From an uncultured Bacteroides sp. (lineage in GTDB: Bacteria; Bacteroidota; Bacteroidia; Bacteroidales; Bacteroidaceae), in contig CASFQC010000001.1 in NCBI GenBank assembly GCA_949296415.1, forward strand, positions 1 to 64,000: a stretch of DNA of 64,000 nucleotides. Direction: 5' to 3'. Of the stretch, positions 1-14,941 are shown piece after piece. Under the pieces are notes generated by a model. It worked only from the letters and a program-made list of their open reading frames with translations, was not told the origin of the DNA and made no database searches. Made by a program: the position numbers and the translations under genes. Position 1 is the first letter of the stretch. Every line of letters begins with the position of its first letter.

Positions 1-138
1 AACAGCATTTGCAAATGACAAAAATTATCACGAATATTGCATACGGAAATCAGATGACAACCTGTGTCTACGGCCGGAAAGCTCCCGCAGTACAGGACAA
101 AGAAGTACCTGTCTGAGGTCACAGGACACACATATACT
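1..138. other. Upstream region of the first gene
   Basis: No gene is seen before the regulator start at 139. The stretch has a perfect 12-bp palindrome, CATTTGCAAATG (6-17), which could be an operator or chance. An in-frame ATG at 64 would add 25 residues without signal-peptide character, so it is not used as the start. Confidence 0.4.
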
Positions 139-2718
139 ATGAAATTACTGAAAAGCACATACCGCCTCTTATGCCTGTTGCCGGCCATGACACTGGCCAT
201 AGGGTTGCCAACACGAGCACAAGGCCTGTCATTCAATGGACAGGAAAAGCCCATATCGGAACGCTCGTCCTACCAGGTGTTCACCAAGAGCCACCTGCCC
301 TTGTTTGCCGACAAGGTGGAGATAAGTTTTGAATACTCCCCGCAAAACATAGAAAGCTCGGGGTACATCTTGCTGCTGAAAGACCAGACCACGGGCAAAG
401 CCTACAATCTGGCCTACCTGTACCAGTACGGAGACAACAGCTTCATCTTCTCCGAAGACGGGAAGAAGGCTTTCCACGCGGTAAAGTTTTCCGATGACGA
501 GCTGAAGGCCCGCCGCTGGATACCCGTAAGCCTGAGACTGCATACGGCCGAGGACAAGGCCTTCCTGAAGATAGGTAACGACAGCACATGCCTGCGCGGC
601 ATAGGACTGCAGAAAGGATTCAGGCCCATGCTGTACTTCGGCATGCACGACTACATACTGGAGACCGCCTCGTTCGCCTTAAAGAACCTGCAGGTGGGCG
701 ACGGAAAGCGCACTTGGCGCATGCCGCTGGACGAGAGCGCGGGCGAGCTGGTGCACGACTCCGGACACAAAGCCATAGGGCGGGTGAAGAACCCCATATG
801 GCTCATCGGCCGCTCATATCATTGGAAACGGCTGTTCACCTACTATTCCTCCTCACCCACAGGCGTAGCCTACGACGGGAAAACGCAAAAGTTCTATATC
901 TACAACACCGACTCCCTGCACTCCTATGAGCCCTACACCGGCCTCATGCAGGCCGCCACATACCGTAACGGACCTTACTTCAAAGGACGGCGCTCGCTGG
1001 GCATGAACTTCATGGACAGCGGGAAAAGCATGCTTTATACCTACGAACTGGCCGAAGCCAACGACGTGTGGCGTCTCTCGCTGCGCGACGCAGAGTGGAC
1101 CAGGCTGTCCGAAGACTCCGAACCGCGCTGGCTATGCCTGCACCACCACTGCGGAGCCTGGCTACCGGAGAAAAACACCTACCTGCTATTTGGCGGATAT
1201 GGAAACAGGCGGTACAGCAACGCCTTCCTGACCTACCACACCGACAAGGCACAATGGGACACGCTGTACATGGCGGGCGACCGCATGGCACCCCGGTTCT
1301 TTACCGGCATAGCCCTCACCCCTGACCACAAGACGGCCTACCTGTATGGCGGCAAAGGCAATGAGGCCGGAGACCAGAACATAGGCGTGCAATATTACTA
1401 CGACCTGTACCGGGCGGACTTGGAGAAGCACACCGTGAAGAAGCTCTGGGAACAGGAATCGCCCAAGACCAACCGCATAGCGGCACGTGACATGCTGCTG
1501 TCCGCAGACGGACAACACATCTACTTCCTGGGCTATCCCGAATACATGCCCCGCTCGAACGTGCAGCTCTACCGGATGCGGGTGGCCGACGGCCAATGCC
1601 AGGCACTGGGCGACAGCATTCCTCTGGTATCCGAGGAGATAGCCACCAACGTCAACCTATACCACGATGAAAAGCGCGGCGAGCTGTACTGCTGCACGCA
1701 AGAGTTCAGCAAAGGCGAGAAGACCGCAAAGGTAAGCCTCTGGTCCCTGCAGATGCCACCGGCCGCACTGTCTGCCCTCACCCCCCACGCCTACGTTTCC
1801 GGCCACTCCGTCACGTCATGGGCCGTGGCCGCAGGAATGGCCATCGTACTGGCCGCACTGGCCATATGGCGCATGGCCGCACGCCGCAGGACAAGGGACT
1901 CAATCACGTCCGCCTCCCGTCCGCCGGAAACGGGAACCTCCCGGCAGACCACGCCCGAACCCCACTTCAAGGACAGGAACGCCATATTCCTGTTCGGCAC
2001 ATTCTCCATGCTCGACCGTAAGGGAAGGGACATCTGCTACATGTTCAGCCCCAAGCTGCGCCTCATCTTCCTGTACATGCTGCTGTACTGCACAAAGCAT
2101 GAGGAAGGACTGCCGTCAACCGATATGAATGCCCTGTTCTGGCCGGACAAGGCGGGTGACAAGGTGAAGAACCTCAAAGGAGTGACCATAAACCACCTGC
2201 GCAAGATACTGCAAGAGCTTGACGGGGTGAGACTGGTGAACGACAAAGGACACTTCACCCTGACGCTTGACAACGACTGCTACTGCGACTACTCAGACTT
2301 CGGGCAGCTGGCCGGCGGCGGTACGGAGGACCTGCCTGCGGACACGGCCAAGACTCTGCGGAAGATATGTCTGCGCGGAAAATTCCTGAACGGGGAAGAC
2401 AACGAGCTGCTGGACACCTTCAAGCACCGCACGGAAGAGGCTATCCTGTCCCTGGCCATGAAAGAAACGGACAAGGCATACCAAGACGGACAGTACCACG
2501 AGGTGCTGCTGTGGAACAGCGTGCTGGCCTATGTTGACCCGCTGAACGAGCAAGGACTGTTTTACGCCGTATGCGCCTGCCGCAAGGCGGGCAAGCCCGA
2601 AGAAGCCCTGCGTCTGTACAACGCTTTTGTCAGACGTTACAAGGCCGAAATGAGAGAAGACTATCCGTACAGATACGAACACATCACCACAGAACTGCTG
2701 CTTTCGCAAGTCCATTAA
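139..2718 (+). CDS. Membrane-spanning regulator: exported LamG/Kelch-like sensor, one TM helix, SARP-like output domain
   Basis: An 859-residue protein that probably senses a glycan outside the inner membrane and activates the adjacent SusC/SusD locus. The start at 139 is chosen because it gives a clean signal peptide (MKLLKST...GLPTRAQG). Residues about 30-200 look like a LamG-type beta sandwich, and about 220-545 like Kelch/galactose-oxidase propeller blades with repeated GG and Y/W strands. A hydrophobic helix at about 557-580 is followed by Arg residues (stop-transfer). Residues about 610-859 form the cytoplasmic part: a winged-helix segment, then helical TPR-like repeats, the order seen in SARP/BTAD activators. 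No histidine kinase or sigma/anti-sigma motif is seen. The role and topology are inferred from domain order and from the 308-bp gap to SusC. It could instead be annotated only as a Kelch-repeat or galactose-oxidase-like protein. Confidence 0.75.
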   Translation: MKLLKSTYRLLCLLPAMTLAIGLPTRAQGLSFNGQEKPISERSSYQVFTKSHLPLFADKVEISFEYSPQNIESSGYILLLKDQTTGKAYNLAYLYQYGDNSFIFSEDGKKAFHAVKFSDDELKARRWIPVSLRLHTAEDKAFLKIGNDSTCLRGIGLQKGFRPMLYFGMHDYILETASFALKNLQVGDGKRTWRMPLDESAGELVHDSGHKAIGRVKNPIWLIGRSYHWKRLFTYYSSSPTGVAYDGKTQKFYIYNTDSLHSYEPYTGLMQAATYRNGPYFKGRRSLGMNFMDSGKSMLYTYELAEANDVWRLSLRDAEWTRLSEDSEPRWLCLHHHCGAWLPEKNTYLLFGGYGNRRYSNAFLTYHTDKAQWDTLYMAGDRMAPRFFTGIALTPDHKTAYLYGGKGNEAGDQNIGVQYYYDLYRADLEKHTVKKLWEQESPKTNRIAARDMLLSADGQHIYFLGYPEYMPRSNVQLYRMRVADGQCQALGDSIPLVSEEIATNVNLYHDEKRGELYCCTQEFSKGEKTAKVSLWSLQMPPAALSALTPHAYVSGHSVTSWAVAAGMAIVLAALAIWRMAARRRTRDSITSASRPPETGTSRQTTPEPHFKDRNAIFLFGTFSMLDRKGRDICYMFSPKLRLIFLYMLLYCTKHEEGLPSTDMNALFWPDKAGDKVKNLKGVTINHLRKILQELDGVRLVNDKGHFTLTLDNDCYCDYSDFGQLAGGGTEDLPADTAKTLRKICLRGKFLNGEDNELLDTFKHRTEEAILSLAMKETDKAYQDGQYHEVLLWNSVLAYVDPLNEQGLFYAVCACRKAGKPEEALRLYNAFVRRYKAEMREDYPYRYEHITTELLLSQVH

Positions 2719-3026
2719 TCTACCGCACTTTAACCGGCGGTTAAGAAAAAAACCGCCGGGTTAATGACTCCGTTAACCCATATCACGGCCTGCCGTTAAT
2801 GCCACAGGCCTATATTTGCCCTTGCCCCGAAACACGGGACAAGGCATCAACTTTTACATACCTATCAAAAAAACAGTTTCAAACCATGGACAAGAAAGAG
2901 AACACCTCCTGACCGCACGTCAGTACCCGTCCGAACACAGAAGACGGGCAAAGAGACAACCTGTGCGATAAAAAAACGCACCAATCGCAATCTATTATTT
3001 TACCTTTTTCACAAACTCACATTCTT
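2719..3026 (+). promoter_or_regulatory. SusC upstream region with GTTAA repeats and putative promoter
   Basis: This 308-bp noncoding gap begins with an inverted repeat (TTAACCGGCGGTT near 2730 against AACCGCCGGGTTAA near 2751) that may end the regulator transcript. It carries four direct copies of SSGTTAA (S is C or G) starting at 2738, 2758, 2770 and 2793, spaced 20, 12 and 23 bp, close to whole helical turns. A Bacteroides-type -7 element TATATTTG lies at 2811-2818, just after the last copy. No good -33 TTTG is present, as expected for an activator-dependent promoter. The leader to the SusC ATG would be about 200 nt. Confidence 0.5.
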
Positions 3027-6000
3027 ATGAGAAATCATCATTTGCCCTACAAGACGGACTGGCTGCAACGCTCGCTCATCTGCCTGCTGCTGGCCTTTCC
3101 CCTCACTGTACACGGCACAGACAATTCCGTCGGAAAACCGGCGGTCCCTCTCCAGTCACCACAACAGGAGAAGAAGGTACGCACCCTGGTGGGAACCATC
3201 GTGGACGACTCGGACAACACGCCCGTCATAGGCGCAAGTATCCGGATAAAAGACATGAATACCGGAGTGATAAGCGACGCTAACGGACATTTCAGCCTTG
3301 AGATTCCCAGAGGACAAAGCGTCGTTTCTTAGGTTACAAGACGCAGACCGTGTACATCACCGACCAAGGTGAAATAGACATCAGGATGGTATCAGACGAC
3401 GAGACATTGGACGAAGTGGTCATCATAGGTGCCGGAACACAGAAGAAAGTGTCTGTCACAGGAGCCATCACTACCATCAAAGGAGCAGAGTTGAGAACGC
3501 CAACCTTCTCGCTGACCAACAATATAGCAGGCAAGCTGGCCGGTGTCATAGCGACCAGCACAAGCGGCGAGCCGGGCGCGAACAGCAACTTCTACATACG
3601 TGGCATAGGAACATTCGGCGGACGCGCCACCCCGCTCATTCTGCTGGACGGAGTGGAAATATCAAGTTCCGACCTGGACCGCATCCCGCCTGAAAGCATT
3701 GAAAGCTTCTCACTGCTGAAGGACGCCTCGGCCACAGCCATATATGGCGCATTGGGAGCCAACGGCGTGCTTATGGTCACCACCAAAGAAGGACAGCTGA
3801 ACCAGCGCGCCCGAATCAGCGTGTCAGCCGAAGCCTCCCTGCAGCAGACCATGAAGTTTGTAGACTATGTGGACGGAGCCACCTGGATGGAGATATACAA
3901 CGAAGCCGCCATGGCCCGCGACAAATCGCCGCAGTACTCCGCAGAAGACATCGAAATGACCCGCAGCCATCTGTATCCCTACCGCTATCCGGATGTGGAC
4001 TGGCAGGACGTGATGTTCAAGAACGCCACATGGAACGAACGCGCCAATGTGAACATATCGGGCGGAGGTTCCAGAATAACCTATTACATGAGCCTGCAGG
4101 CCAATCATGACACGGGTATGCTGGATATTCCCAAAACCTACTCGTATGACAACAACATAGACCGCTGGAATTATATCTTCCAAAACAACCTGAGATACAC
4201 GCTGACTCCAAGCACCAAAATAGGGCTGAAGATGAACGCGCAGATAGGCAAGAACAAAGGTCCCGGATATTCCACCAGCGAGCTGTTCGATGCCGTATGG
4301 GACGTGAACCCCACCGCATTCCCCGCCGTATATCCGGCACAGGAAGGCGACGAGCACATCCGCTTCGGCAACGAGATCCTGTCTGGATATGAATACTACA
4401 CGAACCCTTATGCCAAAATGCTGAGCAACTATAGCGAGACCAACTACAGCACCATCAATACCGTACTGGATATAGAACAGAAGCTGGACTTCATCACCAA
4501 AGGCCTGAAGCTTACCGCACTGGTGAACTTCAAAAGCTGGTCATCGCACAACTTCACCCGTTGGATAGACCCTTACTATTACCGCATCAACAAAGATGTC
4601 TGGAGCCCCGACGCTCCCGAAGTGTTCGAGTTCGAGCGTTTGGGATCGTCTGGAACAGACTATGTGAATGAGAGCGACAATGGCACCAGCTCTGACAACA
4701 CATTCTACTTTGACGCGCGTCTGGACTACAGCCGCACTTTCGGAGACCATTCCGTGTCGGGCATGCTGATGTACATGCAACGCGAATACCGCAGCGGAGT
4801 GCGCCCCAACCGTCTGCAAGGGTTTTCCGGCCGGTTCACCTATGACTACCAGCACAAGTATCTGGCCGAATTCAACTTCGGTTACAATGGCACGGAACGT
4901 CTGGCCAAAGGAGACCGTTTCGAGTTCTTCCCCGCCATGTCGCTCGGATGGGTGGCCAGCAACGAGAACTTCTGGGAGCCGCTGCGCAAGTATGTAAGCC
5001 ATCTCAAAGTGAGAGGCTCGTACGGCGTCGTGGGAAGTGACGGATTGAGCGAGGACGCGGGACATTACCTCTACGTGGACAACATCAGTCTGAACAGCAC
5101 AGGCTATCATGTGGGATATGACGGAGAATATACCTACTGGGGACCCAGTTTCAACACATTTGCCGTGGAAGACGCCTGCTGGGAACGGGTGAACAAGTTC
5201 AACATCGGAGTGGACATTGAACTGTTCAAGCAGCTGAACCTGACTTTCGACTACTTCTATGACCACCACTACAAAATATTCATGAAACGAGGCTCGTGGC
5301 CCGTACTGACCGGCTATGCCGGCACCACGCCGTGGAGCAACACCGGCGAAGTGGACAACCAAGGCGTGGAAGTGAGCCTGAACTGGAACAAGCAGCTTAC
5401 CGATGACCTCCATATAGACCTAAGAGACAACTTCACCTACAACAAGAACGAGTACGTCTACTACGACGACCCCAACTATGCTTCTTCCTGGCACAAAAGG
5501 AACGGACAACCACTGAGCATCACATGGGGATACATTGCCGAAGGCTACTTTGAGAGCGACGAGGAAGTGGCCGGATGGCCCGACCAGACCTCGCTGGGCA
5601 GCAAGCCACGCGCAGGAGACATAAAATACCGCGACGTGAACGGAGACGGCATCATAAGCAACGACGACAAGGTCATGCTCTCGCCTTACGGCACCATGCC
5701 ACGCATACAGTACGGACTGGGAGTGAACCTGACCTGGAAGAAGTTCGACCTCGGACTGTTCTTCAACGGCTCGGCCAAGCGCAGGATACTGATACACGAT
5801 TCGTTCATTGACTTCGGACAATACAACTCAAACGTGATGAAGTACATCGCCGATGACCACTGGTCCGTAGACAATCCCAATCCGGACGCTGAATTCCCAA
5901 GACTGGGACTGTCGTGGTCGGACATGGCCAACAACAGACAGGAGAGCAGCCACTGGATGCGGAACGATAACTTCATACGGTTCAAAACTCTGGAGGTGGG

Positions 6001-6145
6001 CTACAGCTTCCCGCACTTCCGCGTGTACTTCAGCGGAGACAACCTGGCCGTATGGAGTCCTTTCAAACTCTGGGATCCCGAACTGAGCTGGAGCTCTTAC
6101 CCCATGCAACGCACCTTCAACCTGGGTGTGCAAATGAACTTCTAA
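3027..6145 (+). pseudogene. SusC-family TonB-dependent outer-membrane receptor, frameshifted
   Basis: SusC proteins form the TonB-gated barrel that imports oligosaccharides held by SusD. The first frame (3027-3329) codes for a signal peptide and a carboxypeptidase-D-like domain ending GQSVVS, then stops at TAG 3330. The second frame resumes across the stop as FLGYKTQTV and runs to 6145 with the usual LDEVVIIGAGTQ segment, plug (GIGTFGG, LLDGVE, LKDASATAIYGALGANGV) and a complete barrel ending in Phe. Together they match a normal length of about 1,040 residues. One missing T in the TTT run, or loss of one TTTC unit (4 bp), would restore the frame. The rest is intact, so the lesion is recent, a sequencing error, or phase-variable. 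GTG 3350 could re-initiate, but the product would lack a signal peptide. Confidence 0.85.
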
Positions 6146-6160
6146 AAAAAACAACGGATT

Positions 6161-8110
6161 ATGAAAAGACATTTACTGAAGAACATAGCGACAGGACTGG
6201 CCCTGTCTATCGCAATGGCATCTTGCGACTACCTTGACGTGGTTCCTCCCGAACAAGCCACACTGCCCGACACGATGAAAGACCGTGAGGACGCGGTAAA
6301 CTTCATCAACTCCTGCTACGTGGCGGTAGAACAGACCACACCCTTCCCGTACTCCATATACGAATGGTCCACAGACGAGACCGTAAACCCGCCCTTATGG
6401 AACGACAACTGCCAGAGCACGGCATGGAACCTGCGTTCGTCGACAAACGCGAGCGACATATGGAACAAGCTGTACAACTCCATAGGACAGTGCCATATGT
6501 TCCTGCGGATGCTCGACCAGCAAAGCCCGCTCGGAGCCACCGAAAACGACAAAGCACGCTGGAGGGCCGAGGCCGAGTTCCTGAAGGCTTACTACCACTT
6601 CCGCCTGCTGGAGATGCACGGGCCTATTCCCATAGTGGACGAACGCATATCACAGGGCACACAACCCGAAGACTTTCCCGGACGCTCGCACTTTGACTAT
6701 TGCGTGGACTACATCTGTAACCAGAAGCTGAAGGAGGAGACCATCAACGCCTTGCCCGCAGCCGGACAGGCCGATGACTGGGGACGCGCCACCAAGGCGG
6801 CCGCACTGGCACTGAAGGGGAGGACACTGCTATATACCGCGTCGCCGCTGTGGAACGGACGCTTTCCCTACCCGGACTGGCGCAACGTCTCTTACGAGAC
6901 ACCGGGATACGGCACGGAACTGGTCAGCAGAACCTATGACGAGAACAAATGGCGCACGGCCCTGCAAGCCAACCTGGAAGCCCTGCAATATGCCGAGAAC
7001 GAAGGCGGAAGGCAGCTGGTGGACCTGGACAACCAGCCCCGCACACTGGACGGACTGCCCCTGCCCTACATCCCCGGTCTGGACACATCCACGCCCGAAG
7101 GTGAAGAGTTCGCCCGGAGGGTGCTGATGCTGCGCTCCATCACGGTCTCCGACGAGAACGACGGCAACAAGGAAATCATATGGGGAGTGTTCCTACAGGA
7201 TGCGAACACCAACATCAACTTCTATGCCCAGATGCCCAAACGCATCGTATGCTACAACGAGGCCAACAGCAGCTGGATAGAAGGATGGTGCGGCATCACC
7301 CCCACCCTGTACACGGTGGAACATTTCTACACCAAGGACGGCAAGCTGCCTGCCAAAGACGGGAACTTCGCCCCTTATGACACCTGGCTGACCAGCGCCG
7401 GACTGTCCGACCGTCCTGAAGTCATCCGCCTGAACGTGGGACGCGAACCGCGATTCTACGCCACCATATCGTTCGACGGCGACGACTATTCACCCGTGCT
7501 GTGCGACGGCGAACCGCTTCGCGTGAACCTGCGCGACTCGCAAAAGCAAGGCTACAACCCCCAACTCTACGCACGTGACTACACAGTGACCGGATTCTTC
7601 ACCAAGAAGTACATCGCACCGGAGCTGAGAATATCGAGCGTCACCGGCTCGGACAACCGCAAGAACTACGCCAAACCGCTGTTCCGCCTGGCAGAGCTTT
7701 ACCTGAACGTGGCCGAATGCTATGCCGAACTGGGGGAAACGGACAATGCGCTGCGTTACCTGAACCCCATACGCCGCCGTGCCGGAGTGCCCGAACTGAC
7801 TGCCGACGATGTGACCGCTGACATGACCATCGTGGACTGGGTGCGCAACGAACGCTTCATCGAGCTCTGGGGAGAAGGACACCGCTACTACGACGTGCGC
7901 CGCTGGATGACCGCCCCCGACCTGCTGAAAGCCGGCGCACGCGAGGGACTGAACGTGGAAGGCGCAGGCATGGACCCCACTTTCGAGGAGCTGAACAAGC
8001 GTACCGTCATCAACCAGCAGTTCCAGTGGGACAACCGCATGTACCTGTGGCCCATCCAATCAAGCGAGGTGTACAGCGACCCGCAACTCATCCAGTCACC
8101 GGGATACTAA
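6161..8110 (+). CDS. SusD-family surface glycan-binding lipoprotein
   Basis: SusD partner of the preceding SusC; it caps the barrel at the cell surface and captures glycan. The 649-residue protein has a lipoprotein signal with lipid cysteine Cys22 (AMASC) followed by the typical DYLDVVPPEQ start of mature SusD. The N-terminal TPR-like helices (FLKAYYHFRLLEMHGPIPI) and the C-terminal RagB/SusD block (FRLAELYLNVAECYAELG, NPIRRRAG, NERFIELWGEGHRYYDVRRW, YLWPIQ) are all present. It starts 15 bp after SusC and is clearly in the same operon. The gene appears intact, in contrast to SusC. Confidence 0.96.
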   Translation: MKRHLLKNIATGLALSIAMASCDYLDVVPPEQATLPDTMKDREDAVNFINSCYVAVEQTTPFPYSIYEWSTDETVNPPLWNDNCQSTAWNLRSSTNASDIWNKLYNSIGQCHMFLRMLDQQSPLGATENDKARWRAEAEFLKAYYHFRLLEMHGPIPIVDERISQGTQPEDFPGRSHFDYCVDYICNQKLKEETINALPAAGQADDWGRATKAAALALKGRTLLYTASPLWNGRFPYPDWRNVSYETPGYGTELVSRTYDENKWRTALQANLEALQYAENEGGRQLVDLDNQPRTLDGLPLPYIPGLDTSTPEGEEFARRVLMLRSITVSDENDGNKEIIWGVFLQDANTNINFYAQMPKRIVCYNEANSSWIEGWCGITPTLYTVEHFYTKDGKLPAKDGNFAPYDTWLTSAGLSDRPEVIRLNVGREPRFYATISFDGDDYSPVLCDGEPLRVNLRDSQKQGYNPQLYARDYTVTGFFTKKYIAPELRISSVTGSDNRKNYAKPLFRLAELYLNVAECYAELGETDNALRYLNPIRRRAGVPELTADDVTADMTIVDWVRNERFIELWGEGHRYYDVRRWMTAPDLLKAGAREGLNVEGAGMDPTFEELNKRTVINQQFQWDNRMYLWPIQSSEVYSDPQLIQSPGY

Positions 8111-8132
8111 CCTTATAAAAACACAGACGAAT

Positions 8133-9491
8133 ATGAAAAAGCATATATATAATATGGTGTTGCTGGCCGGAAGCCTCGCCCTGCTCTCCGCCTGCGACAA
8201 GGATAGCTTCGAGCTGGACAACCTCATTCCCGAAAAGTTCCACAAGATAGTGTACCTGCAGACCACCGGCAAGCAGGAACTGACGCTCTACAACACCGGA
8301 CAGGAAAACACCTTCAGCTACATGGTGCTGAAAGGCGGCAGCGACCCCTCGTTGTCCGCCGGAGCCGACCTGAGAGTGCTGACCCAGGACGAAGTGGATA
8401 CGCAGTACAGCCAGCTGGAAGGGGTGGACTACCGGGTGCTGGACTCCGGGTCCTACACACTGGACCGCACGCACTTTGACTTCGCCTCCGGCGAGCGTCG
8501 CAAGGAGTTCACCGTGTCCATCGATCCGGAAGCCGTGATGCGCGACATGGAAAACGCGCCCGAAGCCATCTTCGTGCTGCCCATCAGCCTGACAAGCAAC
8601 ACAGACTCTGTCAACGCCAACCGCACCAGCCTGTCCCTACAAGTAGAGGAGGTAGTGTCGCCCGCCATAGGCTTCACCGACAACAGCCTGCGCCTGCATA
8701 CTTTCGGCTACGGTAATGCAAGCACCGTAGCTTTGGACATCCCCTTCCACCTCACGGTGGAGAATACCTCGTGGGACATAGACTGCACCTTCGGCGTGGA
8801 AACCGACTACGTGAAAACCTATAACGAAACCCACGGCACCAGCTTCAGCCTGCTGCCCGACGGCTACACCTTCGACCAGTCGGCCTCGCTGCCCAAGGGC
8901 ATGACAGAGAACACCGTATCTGTCAGCATAGACGCCACAGGTCTTGAGCCGGGCGACCACATGTTGCCGCTGGCGGTAGAGTCCACCTCCATCTTCGGGC
9001 CATCGGCCGAAACCGGCGTGTGCCCCATAGGCATACGTATCATGGGACAAAGCCTGGACCGCAGCGCATGGACAGCCGAAGCGTCGTCCGACGCGCAAGA
9101 AGCCGAAGCATCGGCCGAACATCCGGAAAACGGCTCGCCGCAGGCCGCCATCGACGGCAATACGGAGACCTTCTGGCATTCACGCTGGCAAGATCCCGTA
9201 CCCCCGCTACCCCACGAACTGATTATAGACACGCACAGCACACAGGTGTTCACCCAGTTCGAACTGCAACGCAGGCAAACGTTCGACTACGCCCGCGACG
9301 GAGAGTTCTACGTCAGTCAGGACAAGTCCACATGGACTCTCGTGGGAGCCTTCACCATGGAGAATGACGACAGCCCCCAGGTATTCGGCATCACACCCAC
9401 CGAAGGACGCTACTTCAAGATAAAGGTCCTTACCAGCAACGAGGGCAAGGGATGTGCCTGTTTCGCAGAGGTTTACGCCTACTCCAAATAG
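8133..9491 (+). CDS. Surface lipoprotein with DUF1735 domain and C-terminal F5/8-type C domain
   Basis: A 452-residue lipoprotein (lipid cysteine Cys21, LLSAC, followed by DKDSFELDN) in the position usually held by SusE/F-like auxiliary glycan-binding proteins. Residues about 30-290 look like one or two DUF1735-type beta domains. Residues about 310-452 match a discoidin/F5-8C carbohydrate-binding fold (AIDGNTETFWHSRW early in the domain, YFKIKVL near the end). It begins 22 bp after SusD and so is co-transcribed. The likely role is extra surface binding of the target glycan; no enzymatic motif is seen. Confidence 0.85.
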   Translation: MKKHIYNMVLLAGSLALLSACDKDSFELDNLIPEKFHKIVYLQTTGKQELTLYNTGQENTFSYMVLKGGSDPSLSAGADLRVLTQDEVDTQYSQLEGVDYRVLDSGSYTLDRTHFDFASGERRKEFTVSIDPEAVMRDMENAPEAIFVLPISLTSNTDSVNANRTSLSLQVEEVVSPAIGFTDNSLRLHTFGYGNASTVALDIPFHLTVENTSWDIDCTFGVETDYVKTYNETHGTSFSLLPDGYTFDQSASLPKGMTENTVSVSIDATGLEPGDHMLPLAVESTSIFGPSAETGVCPIGIRIMGQSLDRSAWTAEASSDAQEAEASAEHPENGSPQAAIDGNTETFWHSRWQDPVPPLPHELIIDTHSTQVFTQFELQRRQTFDYARDGEFYVSQDKSTWTLVGAFTMENDDSPQVFGITPTEGRYFKIKVLTSNEGKGCACFAEVYAYSK

Positions 9492-9715
9492 TCGCCGGCA
9501 ACAGACTTCGGAACACTCCCTTGCTGTCATTGGGTCCGCAGCTTCCTGCGGACGGATTCACACCAGGCGGTGTGTGGGTCCGCACCAAGCTGCGGACGGA
9601 TTCACAGGAAAGGGGCCTGCAAAGGCCCTTCCGGAGCCTTCCTGCCAGGCCTTATTCCGGCTGGCTGGAAGAGGGCGGCGGAACGGATTCTTCTTTTCTT
9701 TTCCGCCCCCGAACC
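9492..9715. repeat. REP-like palindromes in the gap before the fucosidase gene
   Basis: Two tandem hairpins with nearly identical arms lie here: GGGTCCGCA at 9532-9540 pairs with TGCGGAC at 9547-9553, and a second GGGTCCGCA precedes TGCGGAC at 9591-9597. Each right arm continues into GGATTCACA. The same TGCGGACNNATTCACA sequence recurs at 26660 and 55998 and, inverted, at 56064-56079. A further small hairpin (GGGCCT GCAA AGGCCC) lies at 9613-9628. The stretch contains no gene. Confidence 0.6.
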
Positions 9716-9746
9716 TTTGCCTGCAAAACATTAACCATTATATTTG
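9716..9746 (+). promoter_or_regulatory. Bacteroides-type promoter for the GH29 gene
   Basis: TTTG (9716-9719), a 19-bp spacer, then TATATTTG (9739-9746) match the major sigma-factor consensus of Bacteroidetes. Transcription would start near 9751, leaving a leader of about 25 nt before ATG 9776. The GH29 gene can therefore be expressed independently of the SusCD operon. Confidence 0.75.
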
Positions 9747-9775
9747 CACCTACATCACAACAGACAGACAACAGC

Positions 9776-14882
<5,107 letters not shown>

Positions 14883-14888
14883 AACGGC

Positions 14889-14920
14889 GGTGCCGCTACA
14901 GGCGGCACCTGCCTGTTTTC
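14889..14920 (+). terminator. Terminator after GH2
   Basis: GGTGCCGC (14889-14896) pairs with GCGGCACC (14902-14909) around a 5-nt loop, followed by TGCCTGTTTT. It lies 7 bp after the GH2 stop and ends the rightward locus. Confidence 0.75.
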
Positions 14921-14941
14921 ATCTACCTATAAGACAAACAT

